From contig NZ_JACHIJ010000010.1 of NCBI RefSeq assembly GCF_014203115.1, forward strand, positions 1 through 64,000: a stretch of DNA of 64,000 nucleotides, given 5' to 3'. The position numbers were made by a program, and so were the translations under genes. The first letter of the stretch is position 1, and every line of letters begins with the position of its first letter. The DNA comes from Afipia massiliensis. Lineage in GTDB: Bacteria; Pseudomonadota; Alphaproteobacteria; Rhizobiales; Xanthobacteraceae. Of the stretch, positions 8,693 through 17,620 are shown piece by piece. The notes under the pieces were generated by a model that had not been told where the DNA came from, made no database searches, and saw nothing but the letters and a program-made list of their open reading frames with translations.

Positions 8693-9187
8693 TCAATTGA
8701 AAAACGCGCTGCACCGAAGACACGTTGACGGCGATCGCGCAAGGATCCGTTTATCAGCACCGATTTCCTCCGCCTGGTCCGCTTCGGCCTCATTAAGGCT
8801 CGTCCTCTGCTGTGTGGAGAGGCCAAGTTTATCGGCATATTCGAGATAGAATCCGGTCGCGCCCACGTGATAGATGTGCGATGCACCGGGAAACCCGGGA
8901 AGATTGGTTTGCATCGACATGCCGGCGCCTCCTCGCGCGCTGCCTCCCGGCGTCTGCCCCATGGATCCCATGCAGCAGCCGCCTCCCATGCCGCCGGACG
9001 AAGTGCCGGACATTCCCCCCGACCGAGGAAACTCGTGCGGCGCACTTTCGACCGCGCGGCTTAGATGGCTCCGCCCGATCCTTCTGATCCCATCATGAGG
9101 CGGCAACACGCCGACCTCGGAGAGAAGCAAGAGCCTCGCAGGATGATCTCTGGCACCGAGGATGCTCCAAAAAGGAGCTTGCATCAT
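8693..9187 (-). pseudogene. Spy/CpxP-like Met/Gly-rich periplasmic protein, degraded
   Basis: Readable pieces are MSGTSSGGMGGGCCMGSMGQ, NLPGFPGASHIYHVGA and YLEYADKLGLSTQQRTSLNE. The last is the LTxxQ motif region. They align with the intact homologue at 47419-48123. The N-terminus with its signal peptide is cut by an IS3 OrfA remnant, and the sequence after the LTxxQ-like motif departs from the family. It is a decayed copy. The 150 bases beyond its 3' end hold nothing I can identify. Confidence 0.55.
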
Positions 9188-9480
9188 GCGCCCCGAATAG
9201 AGAAGCAGTTTCCCTTTGCAGCCTCCGCCAGGATCAGCTTGTCCAGCGTCAGATCCGACACCGCTCGCCGAAGACGATTGTTCTCAATCTCCAGCTCTTT
9301 GAGTCGCTTCACCTGATCGCCCTTCAGGCCACCGTACTCGTTTCGCCATCGATAGTACGTTACTTCCGTCACGCCTATCGCTCGGACTGCATCTGCTACC
9401 TGCCGGCCCTGTGCCATCAGCACATCAACCTGCCGCAGCTTCGCAACGATCTCTTCAGCCGTATGCCTCTTCCTTGCCAT
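9184..9480 (-). pseudogene. IS3-family OrfA (orphan)
   Basis: A start at 9480 (MARKRHTAEEIVAKLRQVDV) begins an 88-93 residue OrfA. It has a helix-turn-helix (AIGVTEVTYYRWRNEYGG) and a leucine-zipper-like tail (LEIENNRLRRAVSDLTLDK). The matching OrfB that should follow by frameshift is absent; the frame runs into the Spy-like remnant. The remote OrfB tail at 695-1095 is of similar type and could derive from the same kind of element. Confidence 0.75.
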
Positions 9481-9562
9481 CGATCTTATCCTCCATCCGA
9501 AAAACATACTTCAGGGAGGACCACTTAGCGTAATCGCGGGTGGCACCACTCGACACTTGAGC

Positions 9563-9626
9563 GGCAGCTCCCCAGACTGATCGTGTCGAAGGATCGGTCT
9601 TTGCCCGCAAATGAAGGGGAGCTGCC
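9563..9626 (+). ncRNA. Structured leader of IS110 element (candidate bridge RNA segment or start-codon hairpin)
   Basis: GGCAGCTCCCC (9563-9573) and GGGGAGCTGCC (9616-9626) are a perfect 11-bp inverted repeat whose right arm ends directly at the transposase ATG and contains its ribosome-binding site. Inside it, AGACTGATC and GATCGGTCT pair with one G-U. IS110 elements carry a structured bridge RNA in the non-coding left end. This leader fits that place, but the element's exact end and the guide loops are not determined. Confidence 0.45.
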
Positions 9627-10661
9627 ATGACGAAGTATGCCGCACTTGATGTCTCGCAGGAATTAACAGCTGTCTGCGTCGTCGATGAGACGGGACGGAT
9701 CACGGCCGAGAAGAAGATTGCGACTTGTCCGGAGACAATCAATTCCTGGTTGTCGAAGAACGCGCCCGATCTGGTTCGTGTCGGGATGGAGACTGGTCCG
9801 CTGGCTGTATGGCTATGGAATGAATTACACGATCGGGGCGTTCCAATCGTGTGCATGGATGCTCGGCACGCCCATGCTGCCTTGAAGATGCGGCCGAACA
9901 AGACCGATCGGAATGATGCCGCTGGGCTCGCCCAGATCGTTCGCACAGGCTGGTTCAAGCACGTCCGGATCAAGTCTCGAGATAGCTACGAGGTTCGATC
10001 GTTGTTGGCCGCTCGTGAGGTTCTCGTTCGGACCCGCGTCAAGCTGGAGAACGAAATCCGCGGGCTCTTGCGCACCTTCGGTGTGCTGTTTGGCAAAGCC
10101 TGCGGGGGCTTTGCCTTGCGGGCCGAAGAGATCGTCGCGGGTGAACTCGACGCTTCAGCGCCAATGCGCGTCATTGTCGAGACGCTCATGCAGGCTCGAA
10201 TGGCCATCCTCGATCGCCTCAAGGTTTTCGATCGCCAGGTATTGATGATTGCCAAAAAAAATCCGACAGCACGCTTGTTTATGACAGCTCCGGGTGTTGG
10301 TGCGATCACAGCTCTCTCGGTTGCGTCGGTCTTCGATGATGCCGAGCGCTTCAAGCGATCATCGAGCGCAGGCGCTTATCTCGGATTGACGCCGCGCCGC
10401 TACGAGTCAGGCGAAGTCAGCCGGAATGGGCGGATCTCCAAACACGGAAACCAGATGACGCGGAAGCATCTCTATGAGGCCGCCACGACGTTACTGACAA
10501 GAACCAAGGCCTTCTCGACCCTCAAGGCCTGGGGCCTCAAGCTCGCCAAGGTTGCCGGCTTCAAGAAAGCGCGTGTCGCTGTGGCACGGAAGCTCGCCGT
10601 CATTCTCCACGCAATGTGGAAGACAAACACACAGTTCTGTTGGAGCGCTACGGCCGCATGA
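9627..10661 (+). CDS. IS110-family transposase
   Basis: This 344-residue DEDD recombinase is of full length. The N-terminal RuvC-like domain starts with AALDVSQE (first Asp at residue 8), followed by GMETGPLAVWLW and NKTDRNDAAGLAQ with further acidic residues. The C-terminal domain has APGVGAITALSVAS and AGAYLGLTPRRYESG, the Ser-containing region that forms the covalent intermediate in this family. No frame break is seen. It inserts without target duplication in known relatives and uses an RNA guide. The leader just upstream is structured. Confidence 0.93.
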   Translation: MTKYAALDVSQELTAVCVVDETGRITAEKKIATCPETINSWLSKNAPDLVRVGMETGPLAVWLWNELHDRGVPIVCMDARHAHAALKMRPNKTDRNDAAGLAQIVRTGWFKHVRIKSRDSYEVRSLLAAREVLVRTRVKLENEIRGLLRTFGVLFGKACGGFALRAEEIVAGELDASAPMRVIVETLMQARMAILDRLKVFDRQVLMIAKKNPTARLFMTAPGVGAITALSVASVFDDAERFKRSSSAGAYLGLTPRRYESGEVSRNGRISKHGNQMTRKHLYEAATTLLTRTKAFSTLKAWGLKLAKVAGFKKARVAVARKLAVILHAMWKTNTQFCWSATAA

Positions 10662-10980
10662 TCAGATCCATGCTGCCCTGACAACGCTTCCAACGGCGCG
10701 TCCCCGCCGGGACGCATGGCGCAGATCAGGCCGTCCCTTTGAATGTGGCATCACCGAACTTCCATGATGACCACGTGGACCACTTCGGCCGATCCACCAT
10801 CCGACGCCAACATGCGGCATGCAGACCATCGACCGCGGAGAGAACTCTGAGCCCGGCGAGAACGCCCAATCATGGAAGAAAAGTTATTGACGAGCGCGAT
10901 TAGAGAACTTCAAAGGGGGCAGATCATCAGCTGCCGACGATGCGACGCTATCCAACATCGCAGGATATGAATGGGTGAGG
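10662..10980. other. Non-coding 3' flank of IS110 element
   Basis: No supported gene. A perfect 7-bp hairpin (GCGTCCC and GGGACGC around CGCC, 10698-10715) lies 37 bases after the transposase stop. The element's right end is somewhere in this stretch, but I cannot place it. Confidence 0.45.
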
Positions 10981-11772
10981 CTAGAACAGCAAGCGCTGGG
11001 CATTTGACGAATCACTATCGATCCATGCCAGAGCGACACGCGGATCGATTCCGGCAACATCAATGAGTCTGTCTGGATTCAGGATACGAAGGCGTCGATA
11101 GTGGAATTCGGCCACCCCGTCCTTTCGTAAATCTCGCAACACCCGATTAACATGAACGTGGGTGAGACCCGTCGCGTCACCAATGTGCTCCTGGGTCAAC
11201 GGCAGATACATTTCCTCACTGCGATGTCCGGGCCAACGCAGCCGACATCGAATGAACAGCTCGAGGAGCAAGTATGCCACTCGCTCTCGTGCGGAACGTC
11301 GGCCCATACTGGACAAATGGTCGTAGGCGAAGCTACGATCTTGTGAGATGAGACCCGCAAGCTGCATTCCGATCTCAGGATTGTTCATAGCAAGACGTCC
11401 AAGATTCGAATGCGGAATGATGCCGACGGTCGCGTCGGTGAGAGCCTGCGCGCTATAGTTCATCACTGAACCCTGTGTAGGCATAAAGGCCAGCACGGCT
11501 CCTGGCAGGGCGAACTGGAAAATTTGCCGGCGACCATCCTCCATCAAACTATAGAGGGCAACCCACCCGTTGATGAGGCTGTAGATCGCATCGCCTTCCT
11601 CGCCGATGCGGAATAGATCGCAACCGGCTTTGACCTGACGATCGGCCAACCTGTAACGGTCGGCTATACGCAACCCGACCGCGGCGCGGTCAGGATCAAA
11701 ATCATCCCCATGCAGCGGACCGGTCTGACGATTTGAGGGGATCTTTCTCGCCACACTCATGGAATTTAACAT
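10981..11772 (-). CDS. Crp/Fnr-family regulator (paralogue 1)
   Basis: A 263-residue protein from the ATG at 11772 (MLNSMSVARK). It has an N-terminal cyclic-nucleotide-like barrel (GDAIYSLINGWVALYSLMED, FQFALPGAVLAFM) and a C-terminal winged helix (LTQEHIGDATGLTHVHVNRV). The recognition helix lacks the E-x2-S-R of FNR/FixK, so it should bind a different DNA sequence. No Fe-S Cys set is evident. It is the first gene of a cassette repeated at 34772-36670, where the same start context (CGGGAG, then GTGAAAATG) is conserved. It is transcribed toward the IS110 element. Confidence 0.85.
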   Translation of the reverse strand: MLNSMSVARKIPSNRQTGPLHGDDFDPDRAAVGLRIADRYRLADRQVKAGCDLFRIGEEGDAIYSLINGWVALYSLMEDGRRQIFQFALPGAVLAFMPTQGSVMNYSAQALTDATVGIIPHSNLGRLAMNNPEIGMQLAGLISQDRSFAYDHLSSMGRRSARERVAYLLLELFIRCRLRWPGHRSEEMYLPLTQEHIGDATGLTHVHVNRVLRDLRKDGVAEFHYRRLRILNPDRLIDVAGIDPRVALAWIDSDSSNAQRLLF

Positions 11773-11938
11773 TTTCACGACTCCCGAAGGCTGAGTACAC
11801 ATATCTCATCAAGGGCGGGCTCGAGAACCGAAACCCGCGACGTAAATTGTCTCCGATCAAACGCCGCTCGGTCGCGAAAAATGGCGATGGCGTGTTCGAT
11901 CGAGAGCTTGATCAGAGAGTGGTTCGGGGAGGTCGAAA

Positions 11939-12364
11939 CTAACTGTCTGATTGAATCAAAGACAGGTACGTTTGCGGAGGTGGAAAATCCAATTTCAAAA
12001 TGAGATTCTGAGCCGCGGACCAGCCCGCAGAAATCATACCCGCTGTACAGCCAGGACAGCACGAGCCTGCCCCAAAACCGTAGTGATGGCCTGACTTGTC
12101 ATCATAACAGGCGACGGTCATGATAGCAGGCTTGGCGACCGAAGCTGCTACAGTGGATTGCTTTGCGATCAATTTGGTCGTGGCCTGCGTAGCATGCGGT
12201 GCGGGGTTGTTGCGATCTTGACACGCATGCGATGGCGCGATTGTCCCAAACGTGAACAGGATCAAAATCACCGCAACAAGCGCAGCCCAGTTCAACACGA
12301 CACCACCGCACTCAAAAAACGAGTTTGCGTTGTCGGGCCGATTTGGCGTTGGCAAAGCAAACAT
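11939..12364 (-). CDS. Cys/His-containing membrane-anchored hypothetical protein (paralogue 1)
   Basis: The start at 12364 (MFALPTPNRPDN) is chosen because the paralogue at 35711-36172 begins the same way. One membrane segment (LNWAALVAVILILFTFGTIA) is followed by a periplasmic part beginning SHACQDRNNPAPH. Later come HHYGFGAGSCCPGCTAG and a conserved tail KLDFPPPQT. The Cys-Cys-x2-Cys and His cluster suggests metal or haem binding (inference). I do not recognise the family. It lies just upstream of the regulator at 10981-11772 and 71 bases downstream of an FNR-type box. Confidence 0.6.
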   Translation of the reverse strand: MFALPTPNRPDNANSFFECGGVVLNWAALVAVILILFTFGTIAPSHACQDRNNPAPHATQATTKLIAKQSTVAASVAKPAIMTVACYDDKSGHHYGFGAGSCCPGCTAGMISAGWSAAQNLILKLDFPPPQTYLSLIQSDS

Positions 12365-12434
12365 GCCGCGCTCGTCGAGTTTCCGGGTAACAATACTAAT
12401 ATAATACCAATAATCGAGACTGGCGCACAGCCGC

Positions 12435-12448
12435 TTGATCTGAATCAA
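12435..12448. promoter_or_regulatory. FNR/FixK-type box
   Basis: TTGATCTGAATCAA is a textbook TTGAT-N4-ATCAA palindrome in the divergent region. It lies 71 bases from the Cys-rich gene (start 12364) and 117 bases from the NifX-like gene (start 12565). An equivalent box is at 36251 in the duplicated cassette. Confidence 0.75.
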
Positions 12449-12564
12449 TTCGCGCCGACTACAGAAATCTTAGGATCATAAAAGTTGGATGTCTGATCGA
12501 GATTAAGGTTAGAAGTTCGGGTATTGCCTATTTTTAAGGAATGTTGACCGCACGCAGGTAACCA

Positions 12565-12906
12565 GTGGCAGACACAGCATCCGGCCGATCGGTCGCGCAG
12601 ATTGCTGTACTGGTGATGAATCCCGGATTCATATCGCTGCTGTGTCCATTTTTCGAAAAGTGTGACGGTGTCTTGCTCATTGATGCGGTCAATGGCTCGA
12701 AAGAATTTCGTCCACGGAAGCACTTGGACGCCGAATCGATGTGTGACCTCATTCTGGAATTGAAGCCTAGGCGAGTGATCTTCGGATTCATCAATAAGCC
12801 CGAAAAACAGCGGCTACATGCAGCGGGTATCGACGTTCGCCTCGGCGCTTGTAATTGTACCGTCGATGAGCTTGTGACCTCATTTTCCGGTTTGCCAAAG
12901 GCTTGA
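12565..12906 (+). CDS. NifX/NafY-like (dinitrogenase FeMo-cofactor family) small protein
   Basis: A 113-residue protein. The pattern is VAQIAVLVMNPG, DGVLLIDAV, then ILELKPRRVIFGFINKPEKQ, HAAGIDVRLGACNCTVDELV. It matches the layout of the NifX/NifB C-terminal domain: a beta-alpha fold that often binds Fe-S or metallo-cofactors. Two Cys (GACNC) precede the last helix. No nitrogenase genes are present, so a role in another metal or Fe-S process is likely. It is divergent from the Cys-rich gene and probably shares its FNR-type box. A broken paralogue exists at 36366-36670. Confidence 0.5.
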   Translation: MADTASGRSVAQIAVLVMNPGFISLLCPFFEKCDGVLLIDAVNGSKEFRPRKHLDAESMCDLILELKPRRVIFGFINKPEKQRLHAAGIDVRLGACNCTVDELVTSFSGLPKA

Positions 12907-13055
12907 TGGGCTGGCTCTCGTCGCGAGTCTTGATGCATTTATAGTGAAATGCATATATGGCGAACCCTCGTCGCAGCTACATGTCCGTCGTCAGATAATT
13001 TGAGACTGATCAGGCATTTCGAGAAGGGAGGCTCTGGCTCATCAGGGGTTAGAGT

Positions 13056-14028
13056 TTAAGCTGCCTTCAGCTGATGCGGCAAGCGACGGTTTGCGATGGT
13101 GGCACGCTTGATGCGTTTGCGTTCTGCGAGGATCGTCTCAGCTCTCCCGAAGTAGACGTCAGCCGGAGTGAGGTTGTCGATGCTCTCGTGATAGCGGACG
13201 TGGTTATAGTGCGCGACGAAGGCATCGATCTGCCGTTCGAGATCGCCAGGCAGGTAGTAGTTGTCGAGCAGGATGCGGTTCTTCAGGGTCTGGTGCCAGC
13301 TCGATCTTCCCCTGAGTCTGAGGATGATACGGTGCCCCGCGCACGTGCTCCATGCCCTTGTGTTCGAGCCACTTGGCCAGATCGTCCGCGACGTAACTCG
13401 ATCCATTGTCGCTCAGAAGCCGGGGCCGCTGCGTGACGGTGATCTGGTCAAGGCCCGAGGCCGCGAGGTCGAGCGTGGCCGTGACGTCGGAGGCACACAT
13501 AGTGGGACAAAGCTTCCAGGCCACGATGTAGCGCGAGAAGTCATCGAGCACTGTAGAGAGATAGTACCATCCCCAGCCGGTGATCTTCAGGTAGGTGAAG
13601 TCCGTCTGCCAGAGCTGGTTGATAGCGGTGGTCTTGTCCTTGAACTCGTTCGCCGCCTTGATCACCACATAGGCCGGGCTGGTGATCAGGTCGTGCGCCT
13701 TCAGCAGGCGGTAGACCGAGGCCTCAGAGACAAAATACTTTCTCTCGTCGGTAAAGCGCACGGCCAGTTCGCGCGGCGATAGCTCAGGAACCTCCAGCGC
13801 CAGATCGATGATCTGGCGGCGCACACCATCGGGGATGCGATTCCAGACGCGATCCGGTCGAGACCGATGGTCGGCCAGCGCTTCATCGCCGCCCTCGCAG
13901 TAGCGATCATACCATCGATAGAATGTGGCACGCGGGATCCCGAGCTTGTCCAGCGTGCGCTTGGCCGGCAGATGCGATTGCTCGACCAGCTGGATGATCT
14001 CGGCCTTCTCGGACGCGGGATATCTCAT
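13056..14028 (-). pseudogene. IS3-family OrfB integrase with frameshift
   Basis: From 14028 (MRYPASEKAEIIQLVEQ) the frame holds a helix-turn-helix and then the DDE integrase: QLWQTDFTYLKITGWGWYYL (first Asp) and LLSDNGSSYVADDLAKWL (second Asp). After HPQTQGKIE at about 13310 one base is lost. The expected WHQTLKNRILLDNYYLPGD with the Glu-region tail continues in another frame to 13056. The catalytic Glu region is therefore separated from the two Asp residues and this copy should be inactive. Confidence 0.85.
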
Positions 14029-14050
14029 GCCTCGTCCTCCCCATCCCCGC

Positions 14051-14401
14051 TCATGCTTTTTTTTTAAGCAGGCGGTTCTCCAGGGTGAGGTTGGCCACGA
14101 CCTCCTTCAGCGCTGCGGCCTCTCGGCGAAGATCCTTCACCTCACCGGACGTCGCCGCACGCGCCGTATCACCGGCCAGCCGACGCTTGCCCGCCTCGAG
14201 GAATTCCTTGGACCAGCCATAATACATTGAGGCGGCAATGCCCTCGCGACGACAGAGCTCCGAGATATTCTCCTCGCCGCGCAGTCCTTCCAGCACGATG
14301 CGGATCTTCTCTTCCGCCGAGTACTGCCGACGGGTCTGACGCCGAATGTCCTTCAGCACTTGTTCTGCCGGCGCTTTACCCGGCCCGGATTTCTGTTTCA
14401 T
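14051..14401 (-). CDS. IS3-family OrfA
   Basis: A 116-residue OrfA. It has a helix-turn-helix region (RRQYSAEEKIRIVLEGLRGE, ISELCRREGIAASMYYGW) and an alpha-helical heptad-rich tail (LRREAAALKEVVANLTLENR) ending in LLKKKA at the A9 run. OrfA binds the terminal repeats, and slippage at the A9 run joins it to OrfB. It is intact, but its partner is frameshifted. Confidence 0.85.
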   Translation of the reverse strand: MKQKSGPGKAPAEQVLKDIRRQTRRQYSAEEKIRIVLEGLRGEENISELCRREGIAASMYYGWSKEFLEAGKRRLAGDTARAATSGEVKDLRREAAALKEVVANLTLENRLLKKKA

Positions 14402-14466
14402 CTGCGCTCCTTGCGGCTACGATGAACCAGAAATCCTCCTTTCGTGAAGTCCCTCAATTTGTCTCA

Positions 14467-14951
14467 ATGGTGCTGACGGGGAACACCGCCAGTATCATCA
14501 GCGAGTGAGCGGACAGTTCATGCACCTCCATCATATTAATTGCGAGCGTGGCATTGAACGCTAGAGGTGAGGGAATTTCGGTAACACCGTAAAGCGGCAG
14601 GCCCTTACCGAAGGAAAATTGAAGCAGGATGCCGGTGACTGGCACCATCAGAAGCATCGCGTACAGCACATAGTGCATCAATCTGCCCACCCTGGGCCAT
14701 ATCCCAAATACCGGGCGCTCGGCCGGAGGCGGCGAAGACATGGCGCGCCAGAGCGCTCGCAGCACGAGAACATCAAACAGCGCCAATCCTACCGCGATGT
14801 GAACCAATAGAGTGACGGTGCGGCTCGATGCTTTCAGCACATCGTCCGTCAAAAAGCCAAGCATCCAACAAGTCACGACAAGAACAGCCATCAACCAATG
14901 CAGAATCTTGGTGACCGTGCTGTAGCTCTGAGCTGTGCTTTTAAGATGCAT
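14467..14951 (-). pseudogene. Cytochrome b561-like membrane protein, 3' end cut by IS3
   Basis: The start at 14951 (MHLKSTAQSYSTVTKILHWL) gives the typical b561 opening with His in ILHW. LVHIAVGLALFDVLVLRAL and RLMHYVLYAMLLMVPVTGIL follow, then MEVHELSAHSLMILAVF, the start of the fourth helix. The gene then meets the IS end (STIET in frame) and stops. Several helix His positions remain, but the last helix is not complete. These proteins carry electrons from quinol or to small c-type partners. Loss of the final helix should abolish stable folding. Confidence 0.7.
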
Positions 14952-15051
14952 ATGAAGCCTCCCGACAACGCTATCCGAGCCTGCAACCGCTTCCAGAACT
15001 CCGGGAGCGGTAACGTCGCACGGAACAAAGATCGCAGCCCCGATTTGCTGC

Positions 15052-15309
15052 TTAGGCGGGCAGCGGACAGCACGCCGCCTCGGACTGAGCTGCGGCATGG
15101 CTCATAGATTCCGCTTGGGTCTCCTGCCTGGCTCGCCTCGAGAACACGGTGCGAAGTATCAACACCGCCAGTGCGATGGAGGCGACCCGAACCGCTGCGG
15201 GATCAGCGCGCGACGTTAGAATTACGGACGCCGCAAGCCCCACCACGGCGCCCGCAAGCGTTGCACCGGCGAGGTATTCCAGCGTTAGTGTCGACCTTGC
15301 CTAGGACGT
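15052..15309 (-). CDS. Short membrane-protein fragment, unknown
   Basis: The frame can be read from about 15309 (STLTLEYLAGATLAGAVVGL) with two hydrophobic segments, then a basic turn (RTVFSRRARQET) and a short C-terminal tail with a Cys pair (AACCPLPA). There is no clear start codon; a GTG at 15246 is possible. It may be the 3' end of a larger membrane protein lost at about 15310. I do not recognise the family. Confidence 0.3.
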
Positions 15310-15483
15310 GTTGGGCCATCGGCAAACTTAACCTCGATCAAAGACATGCTTCGGGGAACCGGCGACCAACAGATTCAGCATGAAATGGCGCTCACATCTC
15401 TGGTGCATAGGCCAAACTTCGTCGAGTATTCCATGAGCACCCTGGTCTCCCGGAGGCCGCACTAAACAGCAGGATTGCGTAGA

Positions 15484-17589
15484 ATGACCTCCGACGGGCC
15501 ACATGCCCACAACCATAACCCCGACGGTCATGCCAGCGGCCGGCGGCAAGACGACCATACAGGTGCTCAGATCGTGGCGGCGGCCGGCTCCAGCCATTCC
15601 GAACATGCCGGGCACGGCGGCCATGACCATTCCGCAATGGTCGCTGACTTCCGCAAACGGTTCTGGGTCACGCTTGTCCTTACGCCACCCGTCCTGCTTC
15701 TGTCGCCGATGATCCAGCACTGGCTTGGCGTTGCTGAGACGCTCACCTTTGCGGGAGACGGGCTGATTCTCTTCGCTCTTTCAACGATCGTCTATGTTTA
15801 TGGCGGCTGGCCGTTCCTCACCGGCTTCCTATCCGAGCTGCGCAAGGGGCAGCCCGGAATGATGATGCTGATCGCGCTCGCGATCTCGGCCGCCTATTTC
15901 TTCTCGGCCGCGACCACGTTTGGCTTTCCGGGAGAAGCCTTCTACTGGGAACTGGTGACGCTGGTCGCCATCATGCTCCTTGGCCACTGGATCGAGATGC
16001 GATCGGTCATGGGTGCGTCACGCGCGCTCGAAGAGTTGGTGCGGCTGCTGCCCGACAGCGCGACGAAAATCGGCGCTGACGGCTCTATGCGCGAGGTCCC
16101 CATCTCCGCATTGCAGCCGGGGGATCGGGTTCTCGTCCGCCCGGGCGCCAAAGTGCCCGTGGACGGGAAGATCATCGAGGGGGCGTCCGGCTTCAACGAG
16201 GCGATGCTGACCGGCGAATCCCGCCCGGTCTCGAAGACGGTCGGCGCCACCGCCATCGGCGGCGCGATCAACGGCGCCAACGCCGTGACCATCGAGGTGA
16301 CGGCCACCGGCAATACCACTTATCTCGCACAGGTCATCGACCTCGTGAAGAAGGCGCAGGCGACGCGATCCAGGACGCAGGACATCGCCAACCGCGCTGC
16401 CTCATGGCTCACCTACATCGCTCTCGCCGTCGGCTTCGGTACGCTCTTCGTCTGGTGGCTCGTTCTCGGCGCGTCGCTTGAATTCGCGCTCGAGCGTATG
16501 GTGACGGTGATGGTCGTCGCCTGCCCGCATGCGCTTGGGCTTGCCGTTCCGCTCGTTGTCGCCGTCAGCACCTCGCTCAGCGCCGGAAACGGACTTCTAA
16601 TCCGTGACCGCGCAGCCTTTGAACGCGCGCGCAATCTGAACGCAGTGGTCTTCGACAAGACCGGAACGCTGACGGAAGGCCGCTTCGGCGTGAGCGACAT
16701 CGTGCTGCTCGCCAGCGGTGACGAGAACGAAGAACTCGCTTTGGCCGCAGCGGCCGAGAGCCAGTCCGAGCATCCGATCGCCCACGGCATCGTCGCCGAG
16801 GCCAGGGATCGCAACTTGACCGTCCCGAAGGCGAGCGACGTCAGCAACATCACCGGAGAGGGCATCGTCGCAAAGGTCGATGGTCAGGACATCCGTATTG
16901 TCAGCCCCGGCCACCTCGCAAGGCAGGGCAAGGCGATCGGCCACGAGCGGCTCAAGCAGCTGGAGGCTCAGGGCAAGACGGTGGTCGTCCTCGTCCGCGA
17001 TGGCGAGCCGCGCGCGTTGTTCGCGCTGGCCGATATCGTTCGGCCGGAATCGAAGGAGGCCATCGCCGAATTGAAGGCGCTCGGGATCAACTCCGTGATG
17101 CTCACTGGCGATGCCAAGGGGGTCGCGCAAGCAGTTTCGGAGGAACTGGGCATAGCTGAGTATTTCGCCGAGGTGCTGCCGGATCAGAAGTCCGAGAAGA
17201 TCAAGGAACTGCAGGCGCGCGGACTGCAGGTTGCCATGGTTGGCGACGGCGTGAATGACGCACCGGCGCTAGTCGTGGCCGATCTCGGGATCGCCATCGG
17301 CGCCGGCACCGACGTGGCGGTGGAATCGGCCGACGTCGTTCTGGTCAGGAGCGATCCGCGCGATGTGGCCGCGATCCTCGGCCTGTCACGCGCCACCTAT
17401 CGCAAGATGGTGCAGAACCTGATCTGGGCGACCGGTTACAACGCAATTGCCATCCCGATGGCGGCCGGCATCACCTTCGGAACCGGTTTCCTCATGACCC
17501 CGGCCGTCGCCGCCGTCTTCATGTCGGCCAGCACCGTCATCGTCGCCATCAACGCGCAGTTCCTGCGTTTCTACAGGCAGCACAAATGA
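15484..17589 (+). CDS. copB: P1B-type copper-exporting ATPase with CPH motif (CopB type)
   Basis: A 701-residue heavy-metal ATPase. The N-terminus is His-rich (HAHNHNPDGH, HSEHAGHGGHDHS) rather than a Cys-based HMA domain. Transmembrane helices follow, with the actuator-domain motif TGES (MLTGESRPVS). The metal site is CPH (C347-P348-H349, VACPHALGLAVP), the signature of the P1B-3 group linked to Cu(II)/Cu(I)/Ag export. The phosphorylated Asp is D391 in DKTGTLTEG, and the hinge is [12 protein letters not shown]. It acts in the inner membrane. It heads a plus-strand operon: the next gene starts 31 bases after its stop. ATG 15484 follows AGGA; a TTG at 15475 is an alternative. Confidence 0.92.
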   Translation: MTSDGPHAHNHNPDGHASGRRQDDHTGAQIVAAAGSSHSEHAGHGGHDHSAMVADFRKRFWVTLVLTPPVLLLSPMIQHWLGVAETLTFAGDGLILFALSTIVYVYGGWPFLTGFLSELRKGQPGMMMLIALAISAAYFFSAATTFGFPGEAFYWELVTLVAIMLLGHWIEMRSVMGASRALEELVRLLPDSATKIGADGSMREVPISALQPGDRVLVRPGAKVPVDGKIIEGASGFNEAMLTGESRPVSKTVGATAIGGAINGANAVTIEVTATGNTTYLAQVIDLVKKAQATRSRTQDIANRAASWLTYIALAVGFGTLFVWWLVLGASLEFALERMVTVMVVACPHALGLAVPLVVAVSTSLSAGNGLLIRDRAAFERARNLNAVVFDKTGTLTEGRFGVSDIVLLASGDENEELALAAAAESQSEHPIAHGIVAEARDRNLTVPKASDVSNITGEGIVAKVDGQDIRIVSPGHLARQGKAIGHERLKQLEAQGKTVVVLVRDGEPRALFALADIVRPESKEAIAELKALGINSVMLTGDAKGVAQAVSEELGIAEYFAEVLPDQKSEKIKELQARGLQVAMVGDGVNDAPALVVADLGIAIGAGTDVAVESADVVLVRSDPRDVAAILGLSRATYRKMVQNLIWATGYNAIAIPMAAGITFGTGFLMTPAVAAVFMSASTVIVAINAQFLRFYRQHK

Positions 17590-17620
17590 AGGCGTCGTCG
17601 GATCAAACGAGCATGCGTTC

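Larger units (their letters stand above)
13001..14466 (-). mobile_element. IS3-family insertion sequence, 1466 bp, inactivated
   Basis: Imperfect terminal inverted repeats begin TGAGACTGATCAGGC at 13001 and, read from the other end, TGAGACAAATTGAGGG at 14466. They continue to GAAGGGAGG and GAAAGGAGG respectively. Inside are orfA (14051-14401) and orfB (13056-14028) on the reverse strand. A run of nine A on the coding strand (14057-14065) is a likely slippage site for making the fused OrfAB. I could not identify a clear target-site duplication. The element cuts the cytochrome b561-like gene to its right. Confidence 0.75.

Noticed and set aside
11949-11961. CTGATTGAATCAA as an FNR-type box
   Set aside because: The half-sites are separated by three rather than four bases, and the site lies within the 3' end of the Cys/His gene.
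15328-15341. TTAACCTCGATCAA as an FNR-type box upstream of the CPH-type ATPase
   Set aside because: The left half is TTAA instead of TTGA, and the distance to the start (143 bases) is longer than for the other boxes.
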